Below the pieces are notes generated by a model. The model had not been told where the DNA came from. It ran no database searches and saw only the letters and a list, made by a program, of their open reading frames with translations. The position numbers and the translations under genes were made by a program. A stretch of 35,080 nucleotides of DNA from an uncultured Clostridia bacterium (GTDB taxonomy: Bacteria; Bacillota; Clostridia; Christensenellales; CAG-314): contig CALVLA010000012.1 in NCBI GenBank assembly GCA_944336125.1, positions 1 to 35,080 on the forward strand. Direction: 5' to 3'. Shown here piece after piece: positions 16,663-25,025 of the stretch (position 1 is the first letter of the stretch; each line of letters begins with the position of its first letter).

Positions 16663-17511
16663 ATGAAAAAAGTCGTTTTGTGCATAGCCGTTTTTGCGGT
16701 TGCGGTTACCGTCGGTATCACGGCAAATATAATTTTAAAAAATGCCGGCCGCCCCGAAAACTTAAACCTTGACGGAAACGTCGGAGTTTGGTGGTGGGAC
16801 AACAGAATCGATGAAACTTACCTTGACTTCGCGAAAAAAAACGGAGTAAACGAAATTTACTACTACACCTCCTCCTTCGGGGAAAAAACGTCTGATTTTA
16901 TTGAAAAAGCAAATGTAAGGCAAATGAAAGTTTTTTGGCTGTCGGGTGAATATCAGTGGATTGAGGACAGCTCCCCTCTTCACGAAAAAATTTCCGAATA
17001 CATGGTTTTTCAGCAAGAAAGTTCCTTTAAGTTTGACGGAATTCACCTTGACATAGAGCCCCATCAACATCCCGACTTCGAAAAACAACGAACAAAATTA
17101 ATAACGAACTTTATTTCGTTGACGGCGGAGCTTAAAAACTCATATCCGAATTTGTACGTTGAATACGACATACCTTTTTGGTTGCACGACGAAATACAAT
17201 TTGACGGAGAAACAAAACTCGCTTACCAATTTGTAATAGACAACGCAAGCAGAGTTACGGTAATGAGCTACCGCGACGATTACCAAAAAATTTGCGACAT
17301 CGCAAAAGAGGAAAAGGAATACGCTTTGACAAAAGGAAAAGCAATAAACTACGGAGTGGAAACAGGTGTCAACGACGACAATATAGTTACATTTCAGGAG
17401 GAAGGCCTTAAATATATGTACCAACAGCTTCGTCTTTTAAAAAACTCCATACCACAAGATTGCGGTATAGCAATTCACCACATAAAATCCTGGCGTGAAA
17501 TGAAAAACTGA
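16663..17511 (+). CDS. Exported TIM-barrel protein, GH18-like
   Basis: The 282-aa product begins with an uncleaved or cleavable N-terminal membrane segment (about 4-26). It then shows barrel-like features: GVWWWDNR (41-48) on an early strand and FDGIHLDIEPH (124-134) on a central strand. The latter aligns with the DGxDxDxE catalytic motif of GH18 chitinase-like enzymes, with the middle Asp replaced by His128, while D125, D130 and E132 remain. The later VMSYRDD motif also resembles GH18 barrels. Function as a hydrolase is uncertain; a carbohydrate-binding or cell-wall role outside the cytoplasm is possible. The ATG at 16663 has no Shine-Dalgarno. It is monocistronic. Confidence 0.65.
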   Translation: MKKVVLCIAVFAVAVTVGITANIILKNAGRPENLNLDGNVGVWWWDNRIDETYLDFAKKNGVNEIYYYTSSFGEKTSDFIEKANVRQMKVFWLSGEYQWIEDSSPLHEKISEYMVFQQESSFKFDGIHLDIEPHQHPDFEKQRTKLITNFISLTAELKNSYPNLYVEYDIPFWLHDEIQFDGETKLAYQFVIDNASRVTVMSYRDDYQKICDIAKEEKEYALTKGKAINYGVETGVNDDNIVTFQEEGLKYMYQQLRLLKNSIPQDCGIAIHHIKSWREMKN

Positions 17512-17520
17512 AATTACAAA

Positions 17521-17560
17521 AAAAACAACCCTGAAAACAAAAGTGTTTCAGGGTTGTTTT
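17521..17560. terminator. Bidirectional terminator, GH18-like gene / tRNA-Ser
   Basis: A 15-bp perfect stem (17521-17535 with 17545-17559) gives T-tracts on both strands and serves both the upstream gene and tRNA-Ser(GGA). Confidence 0.85.
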
Positions 17561-17653
17561 GTGGCGGATGGAAAGGGATTTGAACCCTTGGTACGCTATT
17601 AACGTACACACGATTTCCAATCGTGCGCCTTAGACCAACTCAGCCATCCATCC
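17561..17653 (-). tRNA. tRNA-Ser (anticodon GGA)
   Basis: A class II tRNA with acceptor GGATGGA (17653-17647) pairing 17565-17571, discriminator G and encoded CCA (17561-17563). The loop TTGGAAA gives anticodon GGA. A long variable arm is present. Confidence 0.94.
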
Positions 17654-17663
17654 GTGCCTAAAC

Positions 17664-17692
17664 ATTATATATGCAAAACAAAATTTTTGCAA
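17664..17692 (-). promoter_or_regulatory. Promoter of tRNA-Ser(GGA)
   Basis: On the minus strand: -35 TTGCAA (17692-17687), a 17-bp spacer and a perfect -10 TATAAT (17669-17664). Confidence 0.75.
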
Positions 17693-17694
17693 AT

Positions 17695-17723
17695 AAAAAC
17701 TCCCCTTTTTTGGGGAGTTTTTT
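17695..17723 (-). terminator. Terminator of the nitroreductase gene
   Basis: The stem AAAAACTCCCC with GGGGAGTTTTT (17695-17722) overlaps the stop codon and has T-tracts on both strands. Confidence 0.8.
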
Positions 17724-18234
17724 AAAGATTCTCAGAAATTTCCTCAATTTTTTTACGCATGAAGTGTCTTTCGTTAGGAATACACCCTTCGGCAGGATAG
17801 CCGGTAGGCAAAAATGCCACAGGCGCGATGTTTTCCGGCAGTTCGAAAACCTGCCTTGTCGTTTCGGGATCAAACAAGCCAACCCAAGTAGTGCCAAGTC
17901 CGATGTTTGTTGCTTCGAGCATCATTTGCGTAGTCACTATGCTGGCGTCGATAGGACCGAAGTCTCTGCCGTCAAAACGGCTTTTCCAGCTCACGCTGCT
18001 GTCAAAGCAAATCAAAAACACGAGCGGAGCGTCAAAATGGCAAACCGTGCATTTTTTTACCTTCTCCAATCCCTCACGACTTTCAATTACAAAAATCTTT
18101 TGCGGCTGATTGTTTTTGGCAGTCGGAGCCAATGCTGCGGCATGCAAAATTTTTTCAACTTTTTCTCTCTCAACTTTTTTTTCGGAAAAACTTCTTACGG
18201 AATATCTTTCGCTCAAAACTTTTTCAAATTCCAT
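17722..18234 (-). CDS. Nitroreductase family protein
   Basis: The 170-aa flavoprotein has the family N-terminal ERYSVRSFSEKKV with the FMN-binding Arg-Ser-x-Arg-like turn, the AALAPTAKNNQP segment, and LGTTWVGLFDPE near 116-127. Such enzymes use NAD(P)H and FMN to reduce nitro-aromatics, quinones or other acceptors in the cytoplasm; the physiological substrate is unknown. AGAGGTG precedes the ATG. It diverges from the YtaF gene. Confidence 0.9.
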   Translation of the reverse strand: MEFEKVLSERYSVRSFSEKKVEREKVEKILHAAALAPTAKNNQPQKIFVIESREGLEKVKKCTVCHFDAPLVFLICFDSSVSWKSRFDGRDFGPIDASIVTTQMMLEATNIGLGTTWVGLFDPETTRQVFELPENIAPVAFLPTGYPAEGCIPNERHFMRKKIEEISENL

Positions 18235-18326
18235 AAAATCACCTCTATATTATTTTACCACCTCTGTCAATACCAAAAAAGCAAAAAACAAAAAACAATC
18301 ATATGATAAAAAAGGCAATAAATAAT

Positions 18327-18959
18327 ATGCAAACAAACCTGATAATATTTTTTGAAACGGTGCTGATTTGTGCCACTTTATCTACCGACTGTCTGGCGTG
18401 CGGACTTGCGTACGGTACTTCAAAAATCAAAATTCCGTTAAAATCGGCACTTACCGTAAGCCTGATATGCGCGCTGTCCCCTTGCATATCACTGCTTTTG
18501 GGAAAAATCATACTGCCCTTTTTGTCCGAAATCACCGCAAAATACATATCATGCGGATTGCTTTTGATGATAGGAACCTTCAAGCTGTTCGAGCAGTTGA
18601 TAAAACTTTTTCTTTCCAAAAAAGATGAAATAAAGTTAAAGCTGTTTAACTTCAATCTGATTTTGAAAATTTACAAAAACGACACCGAAGCAGACTTAAA
18701 CAAAGATAAAGTTCTTTCGGCAAAGGAAGCTATAAGCCTTGCCGCAGCCCTTTCGGTAGACGGAATTGCCGTCGGTTTTTCCGCAGGTTTCGGCGGAACA
18801 AACGGCTTGGTTATGGCTGCGGTGTTGTTTTCGATGTCAATGTTAAGCCTTTACGTAGGAACTTTGATAGGAAAAAAGCTAATTCAAAAAACAAAATTAA
18901 ATTTGTCATGGCTAAGCGGTGTCGTACTTATAGTCATCGCACTGACAAAGCTTTTTTAA
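18327..18959 (+). CDS. ytaF: YtaF-type (MntP-like) membrane protein
   Basis: The 210-aa protein has two related membrane halves. The first has STDCLACGLAYGTSKIKIP and the second AALSVDGIAVGFSAGFG, linked by a loop with LKIYKNDTEADLNKDKVLSAKEA. This layout, including the acidic linker, is that of Bacillus YtaF, a sporulation-expressed membrane protein related to the MntP manganese exporters. The transported ion is not known. I prefer the ATG at 18327, with AAGG upstream, over one at 18303 that lies near a -10-like TATGAT and adds 8 residues. Its presence hints at, but does not prove, a spore former. Confidence 0.8.
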   Translation: MQTNLIIFFETVLICATLSTDCLACGLAYGTSKIKIPLKSALTVSLICALSPCISLLLGKIILPFLSEITAKYISCGLLLMIGTFKLFEQLIKLFLSKKDEIKLKLFNFNLILKIYKNDTEADLNKDKVLSAKEAISLAAALSVDGIAVGFSAGFGGTNGLVMAAVLFSMSMLSLYVGTLIGKKLIQKTKLNLSWLSGVVLIVIALTKLF

Positions 18960-19037
18960 TCTCTGCCAATCTCGACAAAGTGTAAAGCATTGCAAAGCCG
19001 CCAAATAAAATTTTAAATTTTCAAAAATTACTCGCAA

Positions 19038-19064
19038 AAAAAGGACGCATTAAGCGTCCTTTTT
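19038..19064. terminator. Bidirectional terminator, ytaF / tRNA-Pro
   Basis: The stem AAAAAGGACGC with GCGTCCTTTTT lies immediately after the tRNA-Pro CCA end on the minus strand. Confidence 0.8.
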
Positions 19065-19066
19065 GT

Positions 19067-19143
19067 TGGTCGAGGCGACAGGATTTGAACCTGCGGCCTC
19101 TGCGTCCCGAACGCAGCGCTCTACCAAGCTAAGCCACGCCTCG
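19067..19143 (-). tRNA. tRNA-Pro (anticodon CGG)
   Basis: Acceptor CGAGGCG pairs with 19071-19077, the discriminator is A, and CCA is encoded (19067-19069). The anticodon stem CTGCG/CGCAG encloses TTCGGGA, giving CGG. A perfect TATAAT lies about 15-20 bp upstream on the minus strand. Confidence 0.95.
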
Positions 19144-19195
19144 AAAACCACAGTAAAATTATAGCTACAAATTCAAAAAAAGCAAATGAATTTTG

Positions 19196-19585
19196 TTATT
19201 TTATCAAAAGAAATCTGCCGATAAACGGCAATGCCAGCATTTGATCGTTGCAAACGTGCAGTATGCCCAAAATGGTATATGCCAACAAACAAAGGTTTGC
19301 TATCGTATAAATAGCGTTCATTACTACTCCCGACAATATCAAGTCGATAATTACCAACACCGCATTTACTATAGCACTGGTAATCAAAAGAATTAAACCT
19401 TGATTGGCATGAAATTTTGCTCTCGGGTCATCGCCGCAAAACACCAACGGAATAAAAAACAAAATGTAAAAATACGCTAACGAACAGCACAATTTTACTT
19501 TTGATTCGTTGTCGATAGGATTTTTTTCGTTTTTGATTTCTTCCTCTTTTTTTTCTTCTTGATTTGTGTTTTTTTCTTCTGACAT
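19196..19585 (-). CDS. DUF4870-like small membrane protein
   Basis: The 129-aa protein has a charged Glu/Lys-rich N-terminus (1-28) followed by three hydrophobic segments (about 33-50, 62-82 and 88-110). The FHANQGLILLI motif with PRAKFHANQ is typical of DUF4870/Tic20-like small membrane proteins. Function is unknown. TGAGGT precedes the ATG. It is the last gene of a likely three-gene operon (22006 to 19196) of envelope proteins. Confidence 0.75.
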   Translation of the reverse strand: MSEEKNTNQEEKKEEEIKNEKNPIDNESKVKLCCSLAYFYILFFIPLVFCGDDPRAKFHANQGLILLITSAIVNAVLVIIDLILSGVVMNAIYTIANLCLLAYTILGILHVCNDQMLALPFIGRFLLIK

Positions 19586-19611
19586 AACTACCTCACTTTT
19601 ATGATATGCCG

Positions 19612-20400
19612 TTAATTGCTATCCTGCTTATCCTCTTGTTGTTCGTCTGTTGCTTCGTTGTTGACAAAAAGATTTTTAATCAAATCGTTATAAATTTCGT
19701 GCATCTTAGGTTTTTTGTCTTTTTCCTTATTTGCACTCAAAAAATCGCTGACTTTTTGTGACAAAGGTTTGTCCGACTTAAAAGGAAACAGAAACGAAGT
19801 TTTGAAATTCTTTTTAATTGCTTCAAGTCTTATATGAAGTTTAAACTGTTCGTACTTGACAACCGCATGTACGTCTTTTGCGATTTTTCGTATTTTGAGA
19901 GAAATTCGAAAACTCTGCCAAACGTCAATGATAAACACTCCGCTTAAAACGCCCAATACAAAAGCAGGCGCATCGGTATCGGAAAACCATTGCAAAGAGT
20001 TTTCAAGAAGCGGAAAAATCAAAAATAAAAATCCGATGCCTAAAATTGCCCAAATAAGCGAAAACAGCGGACAAATAAGCCCTTGAACGTTGAATTTACG
20101 CGAAGAATAGTCCCAAAGCCTTACTTCCATTACTTTAAGGAAAAACAGTCCCGTAAGATATTCCGTCAACGTCATCAAAACTGCAATCAGCAAAATTTTT
20201 ACCCATACCGGAGCAGACATACTGCACACGGCAAAAAGCACCACCGTACCCGTTCCGTAAAGAGGCAGATAAGGTCCGCTTAAAAATCCGGGGTTTATCC
20301 ATTTTTTAGCCGAAACAAACCGGCGGAAAAACAATTCGATAATCCACCCTAAAAATGCTCCGGCAAAAAACAAAAACAAGTATTGATAAAACACAGCCAT
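19612..20400 (-). CDS. Putative ABC transporter permease, CmpB family (DUF1113)
   Basis: The 262-aa membrane protein has about five transmembrane segments and the CmpB-type N-terminus GAFLGWIIELFFRR. It also has WINPGFLSGPYLPLYG and the WDYSSRKFNVQGLICP motif that defines this family. The C-terminal 90 residues are cytoplasmic and charged. Despite the family name, no ATPase partner is nearby, so transport is not shown. It starts one base after the stop of the acyltransferase fusion gene, so the two are probably co-translated. A role in envelope or lipid handling fits the neighbours. Confidence 0.85.
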   Translation of the reverse strand: MAVFYQYLFLFFAGAFLGWIIELFFRRFVSAKKWINPGFLSGPYLPLYGTGTVVLFAVCSMSAPVWVKILLIAVLMTLTEYLTGLFFLKVMEVRLWDYSSRKFNVQGLICPLFSLIWAILGIGFLFLIFPLLENSLQWFSDTDAPAFVLGVLSGVFIIDVWQSFRISLKIRKIAKDVHAVVKYEQFKLHIRLEAIKKNFKTSFLFPFKSDKPLSQKVSDFLSANKEKDKKPKMHEIYNDLIKNLFVNNEATDEQQEDKQDSN

Positions 20401-20401
20401 A

Positions 20402-22006
20402 TTATTTTTCCGCCTTTTTTGACGGTCCGTCGGAATACTTTACCGACATCTCTTCCATACGTTGATAAAGCAAAGAAGCAACTCTTCTTTTTTCTTCCGC
20501 CTTAGGCAAAGAAGCGTCAAATTTCACTCCGTCGCCGATAAAAATTCTTTTCTTTTTTTTGCTGATATAAACAGGGAAAAACGTTGTGGATTTTCCCGTT
20601 TTTTTGTAATATGCGTTGCCAATTTCCGTAAAACCGGAATAAAATTTGTCCACGCCGCCTTGACTGTAATTTGCCTCAGGTTTTTCAGGGAAAAGCATAA
20701 TGTTGTCCCCTTGTTCCATAGCTTCAACCGTCATATTTATAGTTTTTATGACTTCACGCAAATTGCCCCTGTAAACAGGTATAGGTCTTACGCCGTGCAT
20801 TATATAAATGACAAGTTTTTTTACTCTTTTAGGAATATGTTTTCTTATGCAGCTTGGAATAACATGACAAGCATTGTCAACGCCTTCCTTCATGTGCGCC
20901 TCAACGAGATTTTCGTCAACCATGTCCACTATTGTCCAAGGTCTGAAAGAAACAGGCATACGCAAAACTGACACAACAGGCCCGTAAATTTCATAGTGGT
21001 TTCCGACAAAAATTACAGGTTCCTTGAGGTTTTTTATTTTTTCCTTGCCGACACATTTGCACGGAAAGAAAGGACGCACCAGAAAAATAAGGAATTTAAG
21101 TCCCGCTTTATTTTTGCCGTACATAAGATAGTGTTCGAGCCACTGCGAAAGCATATAGGTATCTTCTTCGTTTTCGTCCATCGAACGGTAAAGCTGAATT
21201 TTTTCGATGCTTTTTTTGTCCAACGGCTGTTTCATAGAGTAAATGCAAGCAATAAGCAAAAACACAGCAGGCAAAGTAAACAACACGTATGAAAACAGAT
21301 TTTTGACGGTAAGCAGGAAATAAAACACAACTACGAGAACAAGGGTGATTATTTCGGAAAACAGCTGCACTTTTGTTTCGCAGTATCTGTTAAGTCTGGA
21401 AACGTTTTTAACGTTTATTTCCGAAAAAAACGGTAATGCGAATTTAACCTCGGTATTAAGCACCTGAAGCGAAGCAAACATAAATGATATACCTACGCAG
21501 CTTAATGCATAATTTAAGGAAATATTCAAAATTTTTAAATCGGAAACAGCTGCCGCAAGCGCCCAAAACAAAACACCGAAAACAAAAAGCGATGATTGGT
21601 CAAATTTTCGAATCAGTCTTTTTGCAATGAGATAATAAACTGCCACCGAAAGTAAAATCAAAGCCGAAAACACAAAAACAAGCGTCCACAATGCCTCATA
21701 AAGCGGCAAAGTTTCGTCAAGCAAAATCATATTGAACAAAAACAGAACGGCAAGAGCAAGCCCCATTTTTGCGAAAAGCTGTGTTTTAAGAAAAATACTG
21801 AGGGAATTTATTTTCGAAGCCGCAATAATATCCTGTTTCAAAAAAGAGCGCTGCGCCAAAAGAATGACAAAATTTATCACTATAAAAACGGCAAGACAAA
21901 TACAGACTCCCGCATACGGCGAAAAGCCGGATAATCTTGTAAAATATGCCGTTAAAATCAATGCAAACGCTGTCAAAAAGATTTGCAAACTAACTTTTTT
22001 GGTCAA
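20402..22006 (-). CDS. Membrane protein fused to a PlsC-like acyltransferase
   Basis: The 534-aa protein combines about eight transmembrane segments (1-265), reminiscent of half a major-facilitator protein, with a C-terminal lysophospholipid acyltransferase-like domain (about 300-515). The acyltransferase block I reads VIFVGNHYEIYGP. His337 is present, but the Asp expected five residues later in the HX4D catalytic motif is Gly342. A later LFPEKPE (438-444) matches the FPEG substrate motif. It may be a divergent enzyme or a lipid-binding derivative. Translation starts at TTG (22006), supported by AGAGGTG at correct spacing. It is first in an operon with the CmpB-like and DUF4870-like genes. 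Confidence 0.78.
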   Translation of the reverse strand: MTKKVSLQIFLTAFALILTAYFTRLSGFSPYAGVCICLAVFIVINFVILLAQRSFLKQDIIAASKINSLSIFLKTQLFAKMGLALAVLFLFNMILLDETLPLYEALWTLVFVFSALILLSVAVYYLIAKRLIRKFDQSSLFVFGVLFWALAAAVSDLKILNISLNYALSCVGISFMFASLQVLNTEVKFALPFFSEINVKNVSRLNRYCETKVQLFSEIITLVLVVVFYFLLTVKNLFSYVLFTLPAVFLLIACIYSMKQPLDKKSIEKIQLYRSMDENEEDTYMLSQWLEHYLMYGKNKAGLKFLIFLVRPFFPCKCVGKEKIKNLKEPVIFVGNHYEIYGPVVSVLRMPVSFRPWTIVDMVDENLVEAHMKEGVDNACHVIPSCIRKHIPKRVKKLVIYIMHGVRPIPVYRGNLREVIKTINMTVEAMEQGDNIMLFPEKPEANYSQGGVDKFYSGFTEIGNAYYKKTGKSTTFFPVYISKKKKRIFIGDGVKFDASLPKAEEKRRVASLLYQRMEEMSVKYSDGPSKKAEK

Positions 22007-22057
22007 TCTTCACCTCTTAAAAAGAAGTTTATCAAATAAAAAGAAAATATGCAACAC

Positions 22058-22086
22058 AAAAAAGACGCGGCGTCCCGCGTCCTTTT
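22058..22086 (-). terminator. Terminator of the first sigma/anti-sigma operon
   Basis: The stem GACGCGG (22064-22070) with CCGCGTC (22075-22081) is followed on the minus strand by T6 right at the anti-sigma stop codon. Confidence 0.8.
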
Positions 22087-23171
22087 TAATCGTCATCGTC
22101 GTCGCGATGATGGGACTTAAACGACTCAAGCCAATCTTCAAACATGTCGGCAAATTCCTCGTCGGCATCTTCCTCGATGTCTTTCAACAGTTCGTCTATT
22201 TCTTCCAGATACTCATTAAAATCGTCAGCAGAAATCCCGTCGTTTTCGTCGAAATATTCAATATAAAGGTCATCGTCGAGTACAGAGTATTTATCGTTGA
22301 ATTCTTTAATTTTTTCGTTAAGTTGGGCAACGGAAAAACCGTCTTGGCTTACAAATTGCTTTAAACTTTCGACATCCCCTTTGTACTGCCCCAACAATTC
22401 TTTCACTTTTTCGACAAACTGAGCGTATTCGGTTTTGTATTCGTTTAAAATCAAGGTTTCAAAGTCTCCGATTTCGTTTTCGTCGTAGTCTTCGAGTATT
22501 TCACACAAATCCTCAGGCGATTTTTTCAAAAGCGATTCAAGCGTCCAAGCAGGCGAAATTTTCAAAATTTCATTGATAAGGCTCATGGTTCCCGCGGAAA
22601 CCCCATATTTTTTTGCCTGTTCGAAAGTCGATTGATCGACAAAAGAATTTACTTTAAAGTTGGCATTTTCAAGAGCCTGCGAAATGGAGTTTTTAACTTC
22701 CTCCTCGTCGTTTCCCGCCACATAAAGTCCTATGCCGTTTTGTGTGAGAAAACTGCTTTTTTGCGCAGTATTGGCAACAAGCAAACCTGCCTCATCGGCA
22801 TTCATTCCGATAAGATTAATGTTTAGTAAAAGAAGCACCGCATCCTTGTTGAGAGCTTTTACTTGCGTCACCTTTCCGTTTTCCACTTTAAGTTCCACCG
22901 AAGGATTTATTTGCATACACACGGTAGTATAGTCATAAACAGAAGGCGTATTGTTTTTTTTCAATACGAAAGGAAGGACAACGGCAAGGCACAACGCCAA
23001 TGATACGGCAGCGGCACAAACACGCATATAAACTGGGAAACGTTTTTTTGTTTTTGAGCTTGATGCCGAAAAGCCTTGATTTTGGCTCTCACTTAAAACC
23101 TTGTCAAAAACGTCAGGGGTATCAAAATCAGATTCACGCTTTATTTCACGTTTGATTTGAAATTTTTTCAT
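22086..23171 (-). CDS. RsgI-like membrane anti-sigma factor (module 1)
   Basis: The 361-aa protein has a cytoplasmic N-terminus (1-46), one transmembrane helix (about 48-70), and an extracytoplasmic part starting with INPSVELKVENGKVTQVKAL. The NPSxEL-x-VN and ALN-x-D pattern is typical of RsgI anti-sigma factors. A later KKYGVSAGTMSLINEILK segment and a very acidic tail ending in five Asp follow. Its start overlaps the sigma gene stop by ATGA, with a strong GGAGGGG ribosome site. It should hold the ECF sigma factor at the membrane until an external signal arrives. The signal is unknown. Paralogue: 31965-33047, almost the same length. Confidence 0.82.
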   Translation of the reverse strand: MKKFQIKREIKRESDFDTPDVFDKVLSESQNQGFSASSSKTKKRFPVYMRVCAAAVSLALCLAVVLPFVLKKNNTPSVYDYTTVCMQINPSVELKVENGKVTQVKALNKDAVLLLLNINLIGMNADEAGLLVANTAQKSSFLTQNGIGLYVAGNDEEEVKNSISQALENANFKVNSFVDQSTFEQAKKYGVSAGTMSLINEILKISPAWTLESLLKKSPEDLCEILEDYDENEIGDFETLILNEYKTEYAQFVEKVKELLGQYKGDVESLKQFVSQDGFSVAQLNEKIKEFNDKYSVLDDDLYIEYFDENDGISADDFNEYLEEIDELLKDIEEDADEEFADMFEDWLESFKSHHRDDDDD

Positions 23172-23701
23172 TGTCCCCTCCTTTTTACTTTTTTATCACT
23201 CAACAAAGTTTTTAAAGTATCCAGTGCCTTGTTGTATTTCCATGTTACGGTAGGCACCGGCATATCCATAATTTCGGCAACTTCGCGTCTTTTATAACCC
23301 TGCGCCGTAATAAGCATCAAAATGACAAATTCGTCTTGCGGCAGATTTTTGTGTGCCATGTCTATAAGCAGACCGTAATCATCGGTGTGAGTAACCCCAA
23401 GCTGCGCCGAATCAAAAAACTCGTCGACGTTTACGGTGTTTTTTTTGTCACGCGCCATGTTAAGCGACGTATTCTTGGCGATGACGGCAATCCATGCCTT
23501 AACGCTTGTGCCGTAAGAATAAGAGGCGGCGTTTTTAATCACTTTAAGGTAAGTGGTCTGCATAGCGTCTTCGGCGGCAGATTTGTCGCATAAAATCGAA
23601 TAAGCAATGTAATACACGCTTTTTTTCGTTTCGTTGTAAATAACTTCAAAAGCGGACATATCGCCTGATGCCAAAGCCCGCATCTGCCTGTCAAGTTTCA
23701 A
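23168..23701 (-). CDS. ECF-type RNA polymerase sigma factor (module 1)
   Basis: The 177-aa product has sigma region 2 (SAFEVIYNETKKSVYYIAYS to AMQTTYLKVIKN) and region 4 (GYKRREVAEIMDMPVPTVTWKYNKALDTL), as in extracytoplasmic-function sigma factors. Region 4 would read the -35 element. Translation starts at TTG 23701, justified by GGGGAGG seven bases upstream; an internal ATG at 23683 is the alternative. The gene is coupled to the anti-sigma gene. Its promoter is a standard housekeeping one (23730-23758), not an obvious self-recognised ECF promoter. Confidence 0.9.
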   Translation of the reverse strand: MKLDRQMRALASGDMSAFEVIYNETKKSVYYIAYSILCDKSAAEDAMQTTYLKVIKNAASYSYGTSVKAWIAVIAKNTSLNMARDKKNTVNVDEFFDSAQLGVTHTDDYGLLIDMAHKNLPQDEFVILMLITAQGYKRREVAEIMDMPVPTVTWKYNKALDTLKTLLSDKKVKRRGQ

Positions 23702-23729
23702 CCGCTTGCCTCCCCGTATATTTTTGACA

Positions 23730-23758
23730 ATTATACAAAAATAAAATTAAGCGGTCAA
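23730..23758 (-). promoter_or_regulatory. Housekeeping promoter of sigma/anti-sigma module 1
   Basis: On the minus strand: -35 TTGACC (23758-23753), a 17-bp spacer and a perfect -10 TATAAT (23735-23730). Confidence 0.8.
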
Positions 23759-23767
23759 CAGAGTCAG

Positions 23768-23790
23768 GAAGCCGGCATTTTGCCGGCTTC
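23768..23790. terminator. Intergenic hairpin after the lipoprotein gene
   Basis: The perfect 10-bp stem GAAGCCGGCA (23768-23777) with 23781-23790 lies just after the lipoprotein stop. There is no T-tract on either strand, so termination may be factor-assisted. It insulates the sigma promoter from upstream transcription. Confidence 0.5.
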
Positions 23791-23797
23791 AAAAACT

Positions 23798-24751
23798 TTA
23801 ATTTCCAAACACGCCAAATTCGAAGTAATCATTTCCTTCAAAAACGTATCTGTAAACGTCGTTTCCGTTGTTGTCCTTTGTTTTAATTACTTCAAACTCA
23901 CCTTTTTTGCCGTCAATGGAATATTCTACTTCCAGCTTAATTTTGCCGTTTACCGTCTCGCGGGAAATTTCATAAACGCCTTTTTGCTCACCCGAAATAA
24001 ACTCCACTTCGATGCCAGTTTCATCTTTTTGACCTTCGGATTCCTTTTCAAAATCAACGGCCGTTTGTTCGACGCATTTTCCGCCGGAATAAATGCTGTA
24101 AACGTATTCCTGTTCCGTTTCGCCGTCTTCCTTTTCAAATTCCTGCTCGACCATCACAAACGTCGACAAATCGTCTTCGCTAGGATATGCCGCGATTTTG
24201 ATGCCCTGCGATGATTCGTCTTTTTCGTTTTCTTCCGAACGTTGACCCTTCATCACAAATTCAGCGTCGTCGGTGAGATAAACACCCTCAAGTTTAAATA
24301 TCTTTTCTTCCTCATCATCGTCTGTTTCGGTTTTGACCAAAGTTTCGTTGTAATACATGATGTGTTCAACTACTTTCCCGTCAAAAGATTTGCCTTTGAT
24401 GATAAGCTTTGTTTCGAATTGCGAGTACTTTTCGTCCCTGTTTTTTTCGGTTTCGGTAAATACCACGTCTTCGTCCAAAAGGCCGTCAATCATGTTTATG
24501 TACTGATTAAACCTTTCAAGCTGTTGCGACATCTGATTTTCGTCGTTTTGAATTTCCGACGAAATATCCGCAAGCTTTGTCAACGATTGAGCATCAATAG
24601 AACTTTGCAAAAGGCTAACCGTAGAAACAGCGCCCATTCCGTAAACGTCGTCAGTTTTTGTCAAAACGCCGCCAGGCGAACCGCATCCGCAAAAAGTAAA
24701 TATAGAAACGCAAACTAACAATGCAGCCAAAAACATTTTTTTTATTTTCAT
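23798..24751 (-). CDS. Acidic lipoprotein of unknown function
   Basis: The 317-aa protein has a signal peptide with lipobox FCGC (Cys at about 22), so it should be lipid-anchored on the outer face of the membrane. The mature part is very acidic and rich in Glu/Asp/Lys, with repeated beta-like segments (for example FEVIKTKDNNGNDVYRYVF). No family is recognised. The ATG at 24751 follows GGAGGG; an upstream in-frame ATG is unsupported. It lies upstream of the ECF sigma gene on the same strand but has a hairpin and a separate promoter between them. It could be a target or sensor for that module, which is only inference. Confidence 0.75.
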   Translation of the reverse strand: MKIKKMFLAALLVCVSIFTFCGCGSPGGVLTKTDDVYGMGAVSTVSLLQSSIDAQSLTKLADISSEIQNDENQMSQQLERFNQYINMIDGLLDEDVVFTETEKNRDEKYSQFETKLIIKGKSFDGKVVEHIMYYNETLVKTETDDDEEEKIFKLEGVYLTDDAEFVMKGQRSEENEKDESSQGIKIAAYPSEDDLSTFVMVEQEFEKEDGETEQEYVYSIYSGGKCVEQTAVDFEKESEGQKDETGIEVEFISGEQKGVYEISRETVNGKIKLEVEYSIDGKKGEFEVIKTKDNNGNDVYRYVFEGNDYFEFGVFGN

Positions 24752-24866
24752 AAAACAACCCTCCTTTTCGTCTGTTTGAAAGTAAAACACCTAAGCCTGA
24801 TATTTTGTTGGTAAAAGTAAAAATTTTTTTAAAAAAATATTTTTTGTATAAACTTTAATTGTTTAA

Positions 24867-24895
24867 TTGACTATCGTCTAAATAAGAATTATACT
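24867..24895 (+). promoter_or_regulatory. Probable promoter of the TetR-family gene
   Basis: TTGACT (24867-24872), a 17-bp spacer and TATACT (24890-24895) would give a leader of about 125 nt before the start codon at 25026. The 274-bp intergenic region otherwise shows only AT-rich sequence. Confidence 0.5.
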
Positions 24896-25025
24896 GGAAA
24901 TGTGATATAAAGGCTTTATTTAAGCTGTGACGGGTTTAATCCCCTTTTCGATATATTATAACGCCGTATAAACGTTCAATAAATTGAATTTAGTAAAATA
25001 TTTTACATAAGTCGTGAGGTTTTTT

